Notes: a model not told the origin generated them from the sequence alone. A stretch of DNA of 64,000 nucleotides from Dactylococcopsis salina PCC 8305 (GCF_000317615.1 NC_019780.1:1054001-1118000), one strand, 5' to 3'; counted from the first letter of the stretch, positions 35,002-44,681 are shown. Program-made: numbers and translations.

Positions 35002-35715
35002 ATGTCTTTGCAACTACCCACATTTAAACAGTCTGATCTCTGGGAAAAAGCGATCACCCATCGCTCTTACTACAACGAACATCCTGATTTAGGGGAAGAT
35101 AACGAACGTTTAGAATTTTTGGGGGATGCGGTTTTAGGATTTTTGGTGGGAAAGTTATTATATGAAACGTATCCCCAGATGCGAGAGGGGGAGTTAAGTC
35201 GGCTTCGAGCGCGTTTAGTTAATAATGAACATCAACTAGCGGAATTGGCGTTGGATTTAGGGCTCGATCGACATTTACGATTGGGAAAAGGAGCAGAAAA
35301 AGATCATACCCGCGAAAATCCAGAAGTGCTGAGTGATACCTTAGAAGCCGTCATTGGCGCTTATTTTCTGGATTCTGGGATCGAAGCGGTGGCAACATTT
35401 ATCACCCCTTTCTTCGCTTCTCGCGCGGCGGAAATTGCGTCCACTTCCGAACTTGATCAAAATTATAAAGGACGATTACAAGAATGGGCGCTTACTTATT
35501 TTGGAGAAATTCCCCGTTATTTGATTGTTCAAGAAAGCGGTGAAGATCACGCCAAAGAATTTACCGCCGAAGTTCGGATCAAGAATCAAGTTTATGGAGT
35601 CGGTGTCGGAGAAAGTAAAAAAACCGCAGAGAAAAAAGCGGCTAAAATGGCGCTTCAAGCAAACATAGAACAAGTAGGTTGGGTGAAGCGAAGCGAAACC
35701 CAACACAAATTATAA
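35002..35715 (+). CDS. rnc: Ribonuclease III
   Basis: 237 residues. The catalytic signature NERLEFLGDAVLGFLVG (about residues 34-50) and the downstream Glu in DTLEAVIGAYFLD are intact. The double-stranded RNA-binding domain is YKGRLQEWALTYFG through KKTAEKKAAKMALQAN. RNase III cleaves dsRNA in rRNA and mRNA maturation. The last dozen residues (VGWVKRSETQHKL) are encoded by a family A repeat, so the natural C-terminus has been replaced. Confidence 0.95.
   Translation: MSLQLPTFKQSDLWEKAITHRSYYNEHPDLGEDNERLEFLGDAVLGFLVGKLLYETYPQMREGELSRLRARLVNNEHQLAELALDLGLDRHLRLGKGAEKDHTRENPEVLSDTLEAVIGAYFLDSGIEAVATFITPFFASRAAEIASTSELDQNYKGRLQEWALTYFGEIPRYLIVQESGEDHAKEFTAEVRIKNQVYGVGVGESKKTAEKKAAKMALQANIEQVGWVKRSETQHKL
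35676..35705. repeat. Family A repeat inside the 3' end of rnc
   Basis: GTAGGTTGGGTGAAGCGAAG followed by CGAAACCCAACAC, read in frame as the end of RNase III. Confidence 0.85.
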
Positions 35716-35718
35716 ATA

Positions 35719-35822
35719 ATACCATTTCGATAAACTGGTGCTACATAACGATCCCCCCAACCCCCCTTATTAAGGGGGGCTAAGAGGGGATAAACTGTAA
35801 CTTTACTTTTTAGAAATGGTAT
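35719..35822. repeat. MITE-like element (family C variant)
   Basis: The ends are ATACCATTTCGATAAA and TTTTTAGAAATGGTAT; the interior has GGTGCTACA, the GATCCCCCCAA...TTAAGGGGGG hairpin and AAACTGTAACTTTAC. Its internal order is reversed relative to copies at 9378 and 14591. It fills the gap between rnc and the convergent DUF2267 gene. Confidence 0.8.
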
Positions 35823-35828
35823 TACTTA

Positions 35829-36692
35829 CTATGCTTTTTCCCAAAGCTGACGAATTTTGCCAGGTAAAGCCTTAGCTACTTCCTTAATTCGATCTTGAGA
35901 TAACTCATCCTTAGTCGCCGAAAAAACCGCATTAATGGCGACTTCTGGTTCAATTCCTCGCTGTAGTCCGCCCTCTTGACGAATACGGAATAAAAAAGTT
36001 TCATCATCAATATTTAAAACTGGACGAACCCGACTTAAAAAAGCAACAATGGGATTCGTATCTTTCCAGAGTTGAGAAATATCATCTTGTAGAGATTGAT
36101 CATCGCTGGGAACTGCTTTTTCCCCCTTCAATTCATCAGAAACACGATCGGCCGCTTCTGTTGTCATTAAATCACGCATGGTGCGAAAAACCACTTCTGA
36201 GATATCTCTCGCGTCAAAAATATCATCCACCCCTGCTTTTAACTTCACCTTCTCTAAGAAAGGTTCATTTTCGGATGCGATGGGGCTAGTGGGTCCTTTT
36301 CCGAGTGCTTCAGGTTTATTGGCTTCCATTTTTTTCAAGATTTGTTTTCCTTTCTCTGTTAGTTTAGCTTGTTTGAAGCGGATTAAATGAGGAAGAGGGC
36401 CATCTTCTGCACCTAAAGTATTTGCCACTCGAAACTCTTCAACTTGTTCGGGGTTAGCGACATTAGGAACATCATCCTGTTTCGCGTAAGCATTCCCTTC
36501 AAATTCGGCTTCAATGTACTGCTTTTGATTTAAATAGTCGAGATGACCTAAAAGATCAGATTCAGTCATTTCTCGACCCGCAAAATCAGCTTCAGTAAAG
36601 GAAATTTCTTTCCCTTCATTGTTTTCGTAAGCCGATTGACCGATTTTTTCCAGCAAGATATACACGATATCTTCTCGTAAAGCAATTGTCAT
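35829..36692 (-). CDS. DUF2267 domain protein
   Basis: 287 residues from ATG 36692 (MTIALREDIVYILLEK) with GGAAG just upstream; an in-frame ATG at 36764 is unconserved. The N-terminal half is a winged-helix-like region (about 1-125, SDLLGHLDYLNQKQYIEAEF) and the C-terminal half is DUF2267 (DARDISEVVFRTMRDLMTTE, AADRVSDEL, then PVLNIDDETFLFRIRQEGG). There is no signal peptide or TM. Function of DUF2267 is unknown; members occur near stress genes. It is monocistronic. Confidence 0.8.
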   Translation of the reverse strand: MTIALREDIVYILLEKIGQSAYENNEGKEISFTEADFAGREMTESDLLGHLDYLNQKQYIEAEFEGNAYAKQDDVPNVANPEQVEEFRVANTLGAEDGPLPHLIRFKQAKLTEKGKQILKKMEANKPEALGKGPTSPIASENEPFLEKVKLKAGVDDIFDARDISEVVFRTMRDLMTTEAADRVSDELKGEKAVPSDDQSLQDDISQLWKDTNPIVAFLSRVRPVLNIDDETFLFRIRQEGGLQRGIEPEVAINAVFSATKDELSQDRIKEVAKALPGKIRQLWEKA

Positions 36693-36859
36693 AATTTCTT
36701 CCCAAACTCGTCTATTTTTGATATATGTAATTATGCTGGTGCATCGGTAACCGAAGGTAAACAATGACGGTTGGAAGCCAAAGGTTGCTGATCGCGCCAG
36801 CTTATTGGTTTAATTTACTTGGATTTTTATCATCTTTGCATCCTTCGATCGACACAATT

Positions 36860-38635
36860 TTATTTTTCCTTTTCTAAATGTCGAAACCAAGCAAAATATA
36901 GTCCAATAGAAAGACAAAGCAATAAGAGTAATAACCAACCCAACTGTTCCCACTGTTTCGTTAATAACATCATCCCCGTTAAAAATAATACCAATTGCCA
37001 AGGCAGCGCCAGACAAATTGCAATCATATCTCTTCGATTTTCCTGTCTAATTTTCGCCTGTTGAGGGAAGGAAAGTTTGTTTCGCATCGGTTGCCAAAAC
37101 CCAAACGGTCGAGTGACTTGATAGAAGTTATCTAAAACGGTTTCTGCTGTGGGAGGAGTGGCCAACGTTCCGATTAAACATCCCAAAAAAGAAGCGGTTG
37201 CTGGAATTAAAAAGTTAGCATATTCTGGAAAGGAAATACCGCTAATTTTAGCAAGAATTGCCGTGATCATTCCCGCTAAAAGTCCCACAGCATACCCATA
37301 ACCATTAAAGCGCCACCAATACCATCTTAATAATAAAGGAATAAATAATCCTGATCCAAATCCCAGGGTAATCCATCCCCAAATATCATTAATGTTCACC
37401 ACAGGAAAACTAAATAATAAACCCAGTAAGACAACAACAATGGAAGCGAGACGACTTTGACTCATTAATTGTTGGTTATTGGCTTCGGGGTTGAGATACG
37501 CCTGATAAATATCTTTCACCCAATAAGCCGCACTAGAGTTAATAATTGAGTCAAATGTGGACATGGCAGCCGCAATAAAACAAGCGACTAATAAGCCTTT
37601 AATTCCTACAGGAATATAGGCTTCAATAACAGTGGGTAACACTAATTCTGGATCAGCAATTATCGTATTAGTTAATCCATAATGAATCCCTAAAATTGCA
37701 AAAGCTGTCACCAGGGGCCAACGAAATGCGAGAAGAAGAATCCAAAATAAAGAAAGTAAACCAGCGGTTCGATCGGTGTTGGCGGCAAAATAGCGTTGAC
37801 TCATGTAACCGCCAGCCCCACTAAAGCCTTCAATTCCTGTCTTAAATAGATAAAAAAATAAAGTCACTCCCAATAGATTATAGGCTGCATATTCTCCAGG
37901 TAAATCTAGGGTAAAAGGAGGAATTAAATCTGTCCAAGTGTCACGGGTTGTGGTCAAGGTTTGAAACTCATTTCCACTGAGAGGAACAGAAATGGAAAAG
38001 GTTTCAGGAAGCGTCACCGTTGATAAGGCTAATCCACAAACATAAATGATAGCAACCAAGATTAAAATCCCTTGAAAAACATCTGTCCAAATTACGCCAT
38101 AAAATCCACTGGCTGCTGTATAAATCATCGCCAAAGTCAGCATGAATATAGCAGCCAAACGATCATCAATTCCCAAAAGTTGACCAAAAAACTTTCCTCC
38201 TCCTACCGCAAAATAACTAATAATCCAAATCGAAATAATCAAGTTAGCAATCGCACTAATTAAACGCGCAATATTCCCTTCTCTTCCTTCTCCAAATCGT
38301 AAGCGCATCCATTCCGCTAACGTCATCACTTGTGCGCGTCTTGTCCACTTTCCCATAAAGATCATAAAAAATGCCATGATCAAAACAATACCGCCCCGAA
38401 TTTCAATAAAAAATCCTTTAATTCCCAGCGCATAAATTAAAGCAGTAATGATCATGGTTCCGGCAATATCGGTATTGGAAGCCATTCCAGAAGCACCTAA
38501 AGCCCACCAAGGTAGGGTTCGATTTCCTAAAAAATAAGCATCAATTCCCTGGGAGGCTTTCTTCTGTAAAACGAAACCAAAAAGGACAATTCCGAAGAGA
38601 TAAACCGCAACAATGAGATAGTCAATTAATTCCAT
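36860..38635 (-). CDS. Sodium:solute symporter (SSS family)
   Basis: 591 residues with about 13 TMs. The N-terminal AYFLGNRTLPWWALGASGMA and SNTDIAGTMIITAL and the central FIAAAMSTFDSIINSSAAYW are SSS hallmarks. A longer cytosolic loop near residue 500 precedes two further TMs at the C-terminus. The family couples Na+ to uptake of sugars, amino acids, organic acids or osmolytes; the substrate is not assignable. It lies 9 bp downstream of the patatin gene and is presumably in the same transcript. Confidence 0.9.
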   Translation of the reverse strand: MELIDYLIVAVYLFGIVLFGFVLQKKASQGIDAYFLGNRTLPWWALGASGMASNTDIAGTMIITALIYALGIKGFFIEIRGGIVLIMAFFMIFMGKWTRRAQVMTLAEWMRLRFGEGREGNIARLISAIANLIISIWIISYFAVGGGKFFGQLLGIDDRLAAIFMLTLAMIYTAASGFYGVIWTDVFQGILILVAIIYVCGLALSTVTLPETFSISVPLSGNEFQTLTTTRDTWTDLIPPFTLDLPGEYAAYNLLGVTLFFYLFKTGIEGFSGAGGYMSQRYFAANTDRTAGLLSLFWILLLAFRWPLVTAFAILGIHYGLTNTIIADPELVLPTVIEAYIPVGIKGLLVACFIAAAMSTFDSIINSSAAYWVKDIYQAYLNPEANNQQLMSQSRLASIVVVLLGLLFSFPVVNINDIWGWITLGFGSGLFIPLLLRWYWWRFNGYGYAVGLLAGMITAILAKISGISFPEYANFLIPATASFLGCLIGTLATPPTAETVLDNFYQVTRPFGFWQPMRNKLSFPQQAKIRQENRRDMIAICLALPWQLVLFLTGMMLLTKQWEQLGWLLLLLLCLSIGLYFAWFRHLEKEK

Positions 38636-38644
38636 AACCTGAAT

Positions 38645-39655
38645 TTAGTGGGAGAGTTTTTCTTTAATTTCTGGTAGTGCTTCTGCCGCGCTGCGATATC
38701 CTTCTTTGATTAAAGCATCGGCTTCGTGGAAATCAAAAATACCATATTGAGAGAGACGCGGTTGTAATAAAATATCAGGTTCATGTACTTTTAAGTTAAT
38801 CTGAGTAACTTGTTGTTCCATGATATTAATCGCACTGCCAATGACATCAAAGATGTTCGGAGTTTTCGGTTGTTCGTCATCTTGATCAGGTAGCCAATTA
38901 TTAACTTTTTCCGCTAGGGTTTCTTGTACAGATTCATAACGAGATTTAAGATTATTCAAAAACTCAATGCGAGTGGATTGAGTTTCCGCTTTGCTGACTT
39001 CTGATGAGGCTTCGGAAGATTTAAGACGAGACAAAATTTCCTGATTTTCCGTGTCAACTTCTGTATCAATTTTTTCCGCTTCTGAAGTGTCGATATTGGG
39101 AGGAGAGTAAGGATAATTAAGATTAATCGCAATCACAACATCGCTTCCCATTGCTTTCACAATATCCACTGGTACGGGATTAATAACACCGCCATCAACT
39201 AAATAACTTTCTCCTTTTTGGAAAGGCGTAAAAACCCCTGGAATGGAAATACTTGCTCTCACTGCATCCACCATCGATCCTGTTTTCAAAACGATCGCTT
39301 TCTGGGTTAATAAATCAGTGGCGACACAATGAAAGGGAATATTTGTATCTTCTAAGTTGGAGTCAAGAACATGACTATAAATTAAATCATAAACTTTCTC
39401 TCCATCTAGTAATCCTCGCGTGGGAAACTCCACATCTAAAAGAGAAACAATGGTCTTCCAATCTATCTCTTTAATGAAGGCTTCTAAATCATCTAATTGG
39501 TTAACCGCATGAATGCCGCCGACAAATGCGCCAATACTTGTTCCTGCAATATAATCAATTTTTATTCCTGCTGTTTCTAAGGCTCGAATCGCACCAATAT
39601 GCGCCCAACCTCTTGCGCCGCCGCTTCCTAATGCTAAACCAATTTTTTTCGTCAT
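38645..39655 (-). CDS. Patatin-like phospholipase (RssA/NTE type)
   Basis: 336 residues. The oxyanion motif GLALGSGGARGWAHIG (about 6-21), the nucleophile elbow GTSIGAFVGG (Ser about 41) and the dyad Asp in LVDGGVINPVPVD (about 153) are all present. A roughly 110-residue insertion of polar, Glu/Ser-rich sequence follows (about 190-285). There is no signal peptide. It hydrolyses acyl esters of phospholipids or lysophospholipids by family knowledge. It is followed 9 bp later by the SSS symporter. Confidence 0.9.
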   Translation of the reverse strand: MTKKIGLALGSGGARGWAHIGAIRALETAGIKIDYIAGTSIGAFVGGIHAVNQLDDLEAFIKEIDWKTIVSLLDVEFPTRGLLDGEKVYDLIYSHVLDSNLEDTNIPFHCVATDLLTQKAIVLKTGSMVDAVRASISIPGVFTPFQKGESYLVDGGVINPVPVDIVKAMGSDVVIAINLNYPYSPPNIDTSEAEKIDTEVDTENQEILSRLKSSEASSEVSKAETQSTRIEFLNNLKSRYESVQETLAEKVNNWLPDQDDEQPKTPNIFDVIGSAINIMEQQVTQINLKVHEPDILLQPRLSQYGIFDFHEADALIKEGYRSAAEALPEIKEKLSH

Positions 39656-39707
39656 CTTGATGGTTATTCCTTCTCACAACAATGAGCTTATTATTAATGA
39701 TCAGTCC

Positions 39708-40547
39708 TTATTCTGTCAATTCAGAATTACTGGGAATACGAGGATATTTAACCCCAATTTGATTGAGGGCTTGTTTACTGCAACGAGTGAGATCAGTTTG
39801 ATAAATAAATTCGTCTCGTGCGTCCATTGGATAAGATTTTAATTTGAAATATGTTCCCCAAGATTTCTCGCTAACGACAACAGTAATGGGTAGTTTTAAT
39901 TGTGTGTATTTACTACTGTAGGCGGCTTGGTAAAGAATCTCAATCACGGCTTCTAAATCAACTTCGTGATGACAATAAAATTCGGTGGTCACTTGTGCTT
40001 CTAGTTGTCCACTGTTAGCGTTGGAAATTGCTTCCGTCAAGATTTTACTATGAGGAATTATGATTAAATTATCATCGGGTGTTTTCAGTCGTATTCCTCG
40101 TAAGCCAAAGTCTGTGACTTCCCCATATTCTTCACCGATTTTAATTCGATCGCCCACCGGATAAGGGGCTTCAAATAGGGCGACAACTCCAGCAATAATT
40201 GAGGTGGTATAGTCTTTAAAAGCAAAGCCTAAAGCGACTGCAATTGTACCAGTAAGTGCGAATAAATTTTGTCCCGACAAGTTAAAAAATAAATTGACTA
40301 GGTAGCTAACAATCACAATCAAAACTAACCCTTTCCAAAAGGGAACAGATTGTTTAATTAGTAACCGATAGCGACGGGGAACTTTCTCGGAACTCCAAGT
40401 GGTTAAAAACTGAACTGAAACTAATAAACCATAACCAATACCGATCGCTAACAGTGCTGATAATATCTTAATCCAAGTAATTTCTGTAACTAAGTTTTCC
40501 GACAATTCTTGCTTGACTTCTGACTGCGCTAGGAGATAAAACCACAT
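39708..40547 (-). CDS. mscS: MscS-family small-conductance mechanosensitive channel
   Basis: 279 residues, close to E. coli MscS. Three TMs lead to the pore helix ALTGTIAVALGFAFKDYTTS, then the beta domain (ALFEAPYPVGDRIKIGEEYG, NLIIIPHSKILTEAISN) and the alpha/beta C-terminal domain. It would open on membrane tension after hypo-osmotic shock. Its ATG directly follows the TAA of the upstream ATPase-like gene (TAAATG), so the two are translationally coupled. Confidence 0.9.
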   Translation of the reverse strand: MWFYLLAQSEVKQELSENLVTEITWIKILSALLAIGIGYGLLVSVQFLTTWSSEKVPRRYRLLIKQSVPFWKGLVLIVIVSYLVNLFFNLSGQNLFALTGTIAVALGFAFKDYTTSIIAGVVALFEAPYPVGDRIKIGEEYGEVTDFGLRGIRLKTPDDNLIIIPHSKILTEAISNANSGQLEAQVTTEFYCHHEVDLEAVIEILYQAAYSSKYTQLKLPITVVVSEKSWGTYFKLKSYPMDARDEFIYQTDLTRCSKQALNQIGVKYPRIPSNSELTE

Positions 40548-41642
40548 TTAAGCATCCTCTCCAATTAAAAAATTATTTTGATTGAGTTCTTGTTTAATCG
40601 ATGGATAAAACAGGGGATTAACCATTAACGCTTCTTGCTGGCGATCGATTAATTCTGCTCGTAATAAAATCTGTATCCTTGCTTGAATGTCTTCCTCTTT
40701 TTCTCCTAAACTCAGCGCGAGAGAAGAACGTTTCATTTTGCCATGTAGCAATAAGGAATGTAAGATATAACGATCGGATGCGGCTAAAATAGGTAGTTTA
40801 GGAAAACTAGGATTAATCAATTTTAATGCTTCCTCTTCTTCTGAAACAGACATCTGGATTGATTGTAACCATAACTGACGGGCTACCTGAATATTTCCGA
40901 GGGATAGAGAGGCTAAGTTATCCCAAAAAAAAGCAGAAGGCTTCGTTTCTGTTTCGGGAATAAAGGTATTAGCAACTGGCTTTAACCAGCTTTTAATTTC
41001 CTCAGCATTCAACTGAGGAATCATTACTGTTTCTTCAAGATAAGCGTTAAGCTGACACACATGATCTAAAAATTTCCACGACCAATGATTACAGCCAATT
41101 AACCAAAAATAATTAGGACTGTTAACAATCTGTTCTCGTAACCAGATAATCCCTTCCCAGCCACCAATACAACGTAAAAAGTATTGCTCTAAGTTAGGAA
41201 TAACCATGATGATCTTTTCGTTTTGGTCTGTTATTTTAATCGCTTCGATCGCGCTTTTCAATTCCTGAGTGATTCTTGCTGGTTTCTCCCTGACTTCCAA
41301 TTTTTCAAATGGATAAATCACTCTCACTGCTTTTAACTTCTCATTAGGAAAACTGTTTCTGATTAAATCATCAATCTCATTCATTGGTGAACCAAGGATA
41401 ACTAAACGATTCGCGTCTTTCTCTGTCTCCCAATGTTTAAGTTCTTGCGCGATCGCGCTTTCAACTGTTGTCACATAAGATGAAGGAAGCGGCAACTGAT
41501 CAATAATTTTTTCTAATTTCATTTTCACCGCTACAGGAATGTCCTGTAACTTTTCTTCTGTTACGGTTGCTTGTGCTTGAGAAAACCAAGATTGAATCTT
41601 ATTCCACCCCGAAACCATCGCTAAATTCATCTTTAATCCCAT
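40548..41642 (-). CDS. ATPase-like/winged-helix protein coupled to MscS, function unknown
   Basis: 364 residues. The fold looks like a degenerate STAND/AAA ATPase: LVILGSPMNEIDDLIRN stands where a Walker A would be but lacks GxxGxGKT, and EKIIMVIPNLEQYFLR resembles a Walker B strand. FWLIGCNHWSWKFLD resembles a sensor strand. The C-terminal third (RYILHSLLLHGKMKRSSLAL) looks like a winged helix. No TM segments. Alternative starts at 41630 and 41618 exist. It ends one base before the MscS ATG, which is the only functional clue. I do not recognise a named family. Confidence 0.7.
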   Translation of the reverse strand: MGLKMNLAMVSGWNKIQSWFSQAQATVTEEKLQDIPVAVKMKLEKIIDQLPLPSSYVTTVESAIAQELKHWETEKDANRLVILGSPMNEIDDLIRNSFPNEKLKAVRVIYPFEKLEVREKPARITQELKSAIEAIKITDQNEKIIMVIPNLEQYFLRCIGGWEGIIWLREQIVNSPNYFWLIGCNHWSWKFLDHVCQLNAYLEETVMIPQLNAEEIKSWLKPVANTFIPETETKPSAFFWDNLASLSLGNIQVARQLWLQSIQMSVSEEEEALKLINPSFPKLPILAASDRYILHSLLLHGKMKRSSLALSLGEKEEDIQARIQILLRAELIDRQQEALMVNPLFYPSIKQELNQNNFLIGEDA

Positions 41643-42075
41643 TAAAATCTAACAAAATATTCCTGATCAATTTAAGCATTTCTTTCCTCTCTCCTCCCCG
41701 TCTCTACGGGGAAAATTTCTTTTTTTCTTATTACTTGACTCCGCGATCGCGTTATGATAAGCTCGTACCAAGATGGGAAGTAGTGCCAAAATTCAATTAG
41801 CTTAACATTTCTCTCAGAGCAAAAATCGCTCAAGTTACCACCAAATATAAGTTTAAGCAAATAGCATCCATCCTGAAACTGCTCCAGCTTAATATACTTC
41901 CACGAGAAAAAAGAAGCAAGAAACAACTAATTTTTGTAACGAAAAAAGTTTGTCTCCAAAACCCCCTATTTGCGGGTAACAGAGCCAATTTTCCCATCGG
42001 GATCAAATCAAATTTGATAGGAGTAACAACTTATGATTAACTAAGAAAGGAATCCGTTTCGATTCGCTTTGTGTA
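41643..42075. other. 433-bp intergenic region, divergent promoters expected
   Basis: It holds one HIP1 site (GCGATCGC at about 41742) next to TATGAT, then AT-rich DNA. An 84-codon open frame on the minus strand (41672-41926) has no ribosome site or recognisable similarity. No tRNA or known riboswitch is seen. It must contain promoters for both hisZ and the ATPase-like gene. Confidence 0.4.
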
Positions 42076-43302
42076 ATGACCTCAACCTTTATGCTTCATC
42101 AAGCGCCCGCCGGTGCAAGAGACTGGCTTCCTGTGGAAGTGATCCAAAAACGATGGCTCTCACAAAATCTGGAAACCGTGTTTTCCCAATGGGGATATCA
42201 ACAAATTATTACCTCTACTTTAGAGTGGGTAGAAATGCTCACGGCTGGTGGCGCGATCGAACCGTCAACCGTGATACAAGTCCGAAATAGAAGTGATAAA
42301 TCATTAGGATTACGTCCAGAGTTTACCGCGTCTATTGCGAGAGCGGTTGTGACGCGAATGCAAGGAAACCCCTTACCACAACGCTTATTTTATAACGGGA
42401 ATGTCTTTCGCTCCTCTGAAGATCATCATGGTCAGCAACTAGAATCTGATCAAGCGGGAGTGGAATTAATTGGCGCAACGGGAGTATTAGCAGACAGTGA
42501 AATTATCTTATTGCTCCAAAATTGTCTGCAACAATTAGGGATTAAACAATGGCATTTCGTTTTAGGGGAAGCAGGATTAACGCGATCGTTGCTTGCGCCG
42601 TTTCCTGAAAAACTAAGAGCAAAAGTGCGTTATTGTATCGCTCATTTAGATCGAGTCAGTTTAGAGAAACTTCCCTTATCATCGGAATTACAAGAGCGAG
42701 CATTACTGTTATTCGACTTAAGAGGAAAACCAGAAACCGTCCTCAAAAAAGTCTCTGAGTTGGATTTAGATGAAACGGGAAAAAACATTGTTCGTAATCT
42801 CGAATCATTATTAAATCTGCTAACAGAAACCAGTGATCTTCCCGTAACGCTAGACTTAAGTTTATTACAAACCATCGACTACTACACAGGGATTGTTTTT
42901 GAAGTAGTTGCTGACAGTGAACGAGAAACTTGTATCATTGGACAAGGCGGAAGATACGACCAACTGTTAGGGTTATATCATCCTCAAGGCGAGACACTTC
43001 CGGGAGTTGGTTTCGCATTAAATTTAGAAGCATTACAAACCTGCTTATTGAGAGAAAATAAACTACCGAAAAGAGAAACCGCCAGTGACTGGTTAGTCAT
43101 TCCAGAAAGCGCTTCCGCGCAAGTCTCTGCTTTTAATTATGCCCAAAAATTACGAAGCGAAGATCGATCGCAGCGTGTGGAATTAGCATTAGAAGAAAAA
43201 GAGGCGGCGGAAATTAGAGAATATGCCCAACAAAAAGAAATTAAGCGTTTAGCTTGGGTAAAAGCAGATGGTAAAGTAACGGTAGAAGCGGTGGAAGCAT
43301 GA
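42076..43302 (+). CDS. hisZ: ATP phosphoribosyltransferase regulatory subunit HisZ
   Basis: 408 residues. A HisRS-like catalytic core is visible (HQAPAGARDWLPVE, SDKSLGLRPEFTASIARAVV, TCIIGQGGRYDQLLGLY) while the HisRS anticodon-binding domain is replaced by a short C-terminal extension. That architecture is HisZ, which pairs with short-form HisG to catalyse the first step of histidine synthesis. HisG is not adjacent. The stop overlaps the murG start by 4 bp (ATGA), so the two are coupled despite unrelated roles. Confidence 0.9.
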   Translation: MTSTFMLHQAPAGARDWLPVEVIQKRWLSQNLETVFSQWGYQQIITSTLEWVEMLTAGGAIEPSTVIQVRNRSDKSLGLRPEFTASIARAVVTRMQGNPLPQRLFYNGNVFRSSEDHHGQQLESDQAGVELIGATGVLADSEIILLLQNCLQQLGIKQWHFVLGEAGLTRSLLAPFPEKLRAKVRYCIAHLDRVSLEKLPLSSELQERALLLFDLRGKPETVLKKVSELDLDETGKNIVRNLESLLNLLTETSDLPVTLDLSLLQTIDYYTGIVFEVVADSERETCIIGQGGRYDQLLGLYHPQGETLPGVGFALNLEALQTCLLRENKLPKRETASDWLVIPESASAQVSAFNYAQKLRSEDRSQRVELALEEKEAAEIREYAQQKEIKRLAWVKADGKVTVEAVEA

Positions 43303-44366
43303 GAGAGGAAGCCAAACCAAACTTATTAATAGCAGCGAGTGGAACGGGTGGACATTTATTTCCAGCGCTTGCGGTTGCTGAAGAATTAGGAGATTATAAT
43401 ATCCAATGGTTGGGCGTTCCCAATCGTTTAGAAACCAAACTGGTTCCGTCTTCTTATCCCCTAACCACCCTCAACATTGAAGGGATAAAAAAGCGGATTG
43501 CCCTAGGAACAATTGGGGTATCTTTTCGGATTCCTCCTGCGGTTTCCAAAGTGGTTAATTTGATTAAAAAAAATCAGATTCAAGGTATATTTACCACAGG
43601 AGGATATATTTCCGCACCTGCGATTATTGCTGCTCGTATTTGTGGTATTCCTGTCATTATCCATGACTCTAATGCCATTCCTGGAAAAGTCACCCGTTGG
43701 TTTGCTCGTTGGTGTCATACGGTGGCGTTAGGTTTCCCCACCGCCGAAAAATACTTTCCCCGTCAACGGACAATTTGGGTGAGTACCCCCGTCCGCAAAG
43801 CGTTCCATTCCCCCCAACCGCTTGATTTACCCTTAAAGGAAGAGACACCGTTAATTGTTGTTCTCGGTGGATCACAGGGTGCAGTTGCGGTTAATCAACT
43901 GATTCGATCGAGCGCGAAAGTGTGGTTAGAGACAGGCGCAGTGATTGTACATTTAACAGGAGAACGTGATCCAGAGGTCGATCGATTCCAGCATCCCCAA
44001 TACTACACCTTTCCCTTTTATGAAAACATGGCGGGACTTTTACAACGAGCCAATTTCGCCATTAGTCGCGCGGGTGCGGGAACATTAACCGAATTAGCAA
44101 TTACGGGAACCCCTGCGATTTTAATCCCCTATCCCTACGCCGCCGAAGATCATCAAACCTATAATGCTCAAACCTTTGTGGAAGTGGGGGCTGCGGTTAG
44201 TTATCCTCAACAAGAGTTAACCTCAGATACGCTTGAGAAAACCGTTTTGCAATGGTTAGCCTCTCCTAAAATGCTCTCAGAGATGGGAGAAAAGGCGAAA
44301 ACCCTCGCCGTCAACGATAGTGCGATTCAAATTGCCACCTTACTGCGTCAAGCCGTTAGCACCTGA
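43299..44366 (+). CDS. murG: MurG, UDP-GlcNAc:lipid I N-acetylglucosaminyltransferase
   Basis: 355 residues. The N-terminal [17 protein letters not shown] loop, the central [13 protein letters not shown] and the C-terminal [20 protein letters not shown] donor-site segment are all intact. MurG adds GlcNAc to lipid I at the inner membrane face to make lipid II. It overlaps hisZ by 4 bp. Its last 19 bases overlap the 3' end of the acylphosphatase gene on the other strand. Confidence 0.94.
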   Translation: MREEAKPNLLIAASGTGGHLFPALAVAEELGDYNIQWLGVPNRLETKLVPSSYPLTTLNIEGIKKRIALGTIGVSFRIPPAVSKVVNLIKKNQIQGIFTTGGYISAPAIIAARICGIPVIIHDSNAIPGKVTRWFARWCHTVALGFPTAEKYFPRQRTIWVSTPVRKAFHSPQPLDLPLKEETPLIVVLGGSQGAVAVNQLIRSSAKVWLETGAVIVHLTGERDPEVDRFQHPQYYTFPFYENMAGLLQRANFAISRAGAGTLTELAITGTPAILIPYPYAAEDHQTYNAQTFVEVGAAVSYPQQELTSDTLEKTVLQWLASPKMLSEMGEKAKTLAVNDSAIQIATLLRQAVST

Positions 44367-44609
44367 AACGCAGTCAGTCCTTCTGGTGTCTCTCGCTCAA
44401 CAGTAACATCTTTAACCACTGCCGCCCTCGATCCTTGCTGACACCATTGAATCATCTGTTCGACGGCAGTTGGTTCTCCTTCCAACACGGCTTCCACGCG
44501 ACCATCGGAAAGATTTTTCACCCAACCCGTCAGTCCTAATTTCACTGCTTCTTCCTGAGTGGAGAGACGATAACCCACTCCCTGTACTTTTCCTGAAATG
44601 TGACATTCT
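44348..44609 (-). pseudogene. Acylphosphatase, 5' end removed by a TnpB element
   Basis: On the minus strand the frame reads [20 protein letters not shown], then [20 protein letters not shown], the acylphosphatase core with catalytic Arg (GVGYR) and Asn (VKN). Upstream of CHISG the frame runs into the hairpin end of the TnpB element and meets TGA without an ATG, so the normal first few codons and start have been lost. Initiation at GTG 44578 would give 76 residues lacking the first strand but retaining both catalytic residues; it is probably inactive. The family hydrolyses acyl phosphates. Confidence 0.8.
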
Positions 44610-44639
44610 CCCTCGGTGAATCAAAGATTACACCGAGGG
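44610..44639 (-). other. Right-end hairpin of the TnpB element
   Basis: CCCTCGGTG (44610-44618) pairs with CACCGAGGG (44631-44639) around AATCAAAGATTA. Subterminal hairpins are the recognition signals of IS200/IS605 elements. The DNA between it and the tnpB stop is the expected location of the 3' part of the guide (omega) RNA. Confidence 0.7.
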
Positions 44640-44681
44640 CTTCTAGCCTCACAGCCAAAAGATTTCCTGCGTCGCACTGAT

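Noticed and set aside
41672..41926. 84-codon minus-strand frame in the hisZ upstream gap
   Set aside because: No ribosome site, no recognisable motif, unusual composition for neighbours.
44412..44624. 70-codon frame overlapping acylphosphatase
   Set aside because: Frame +1 of the acylphosphatase core; its start lies in the TnpB hairpin.
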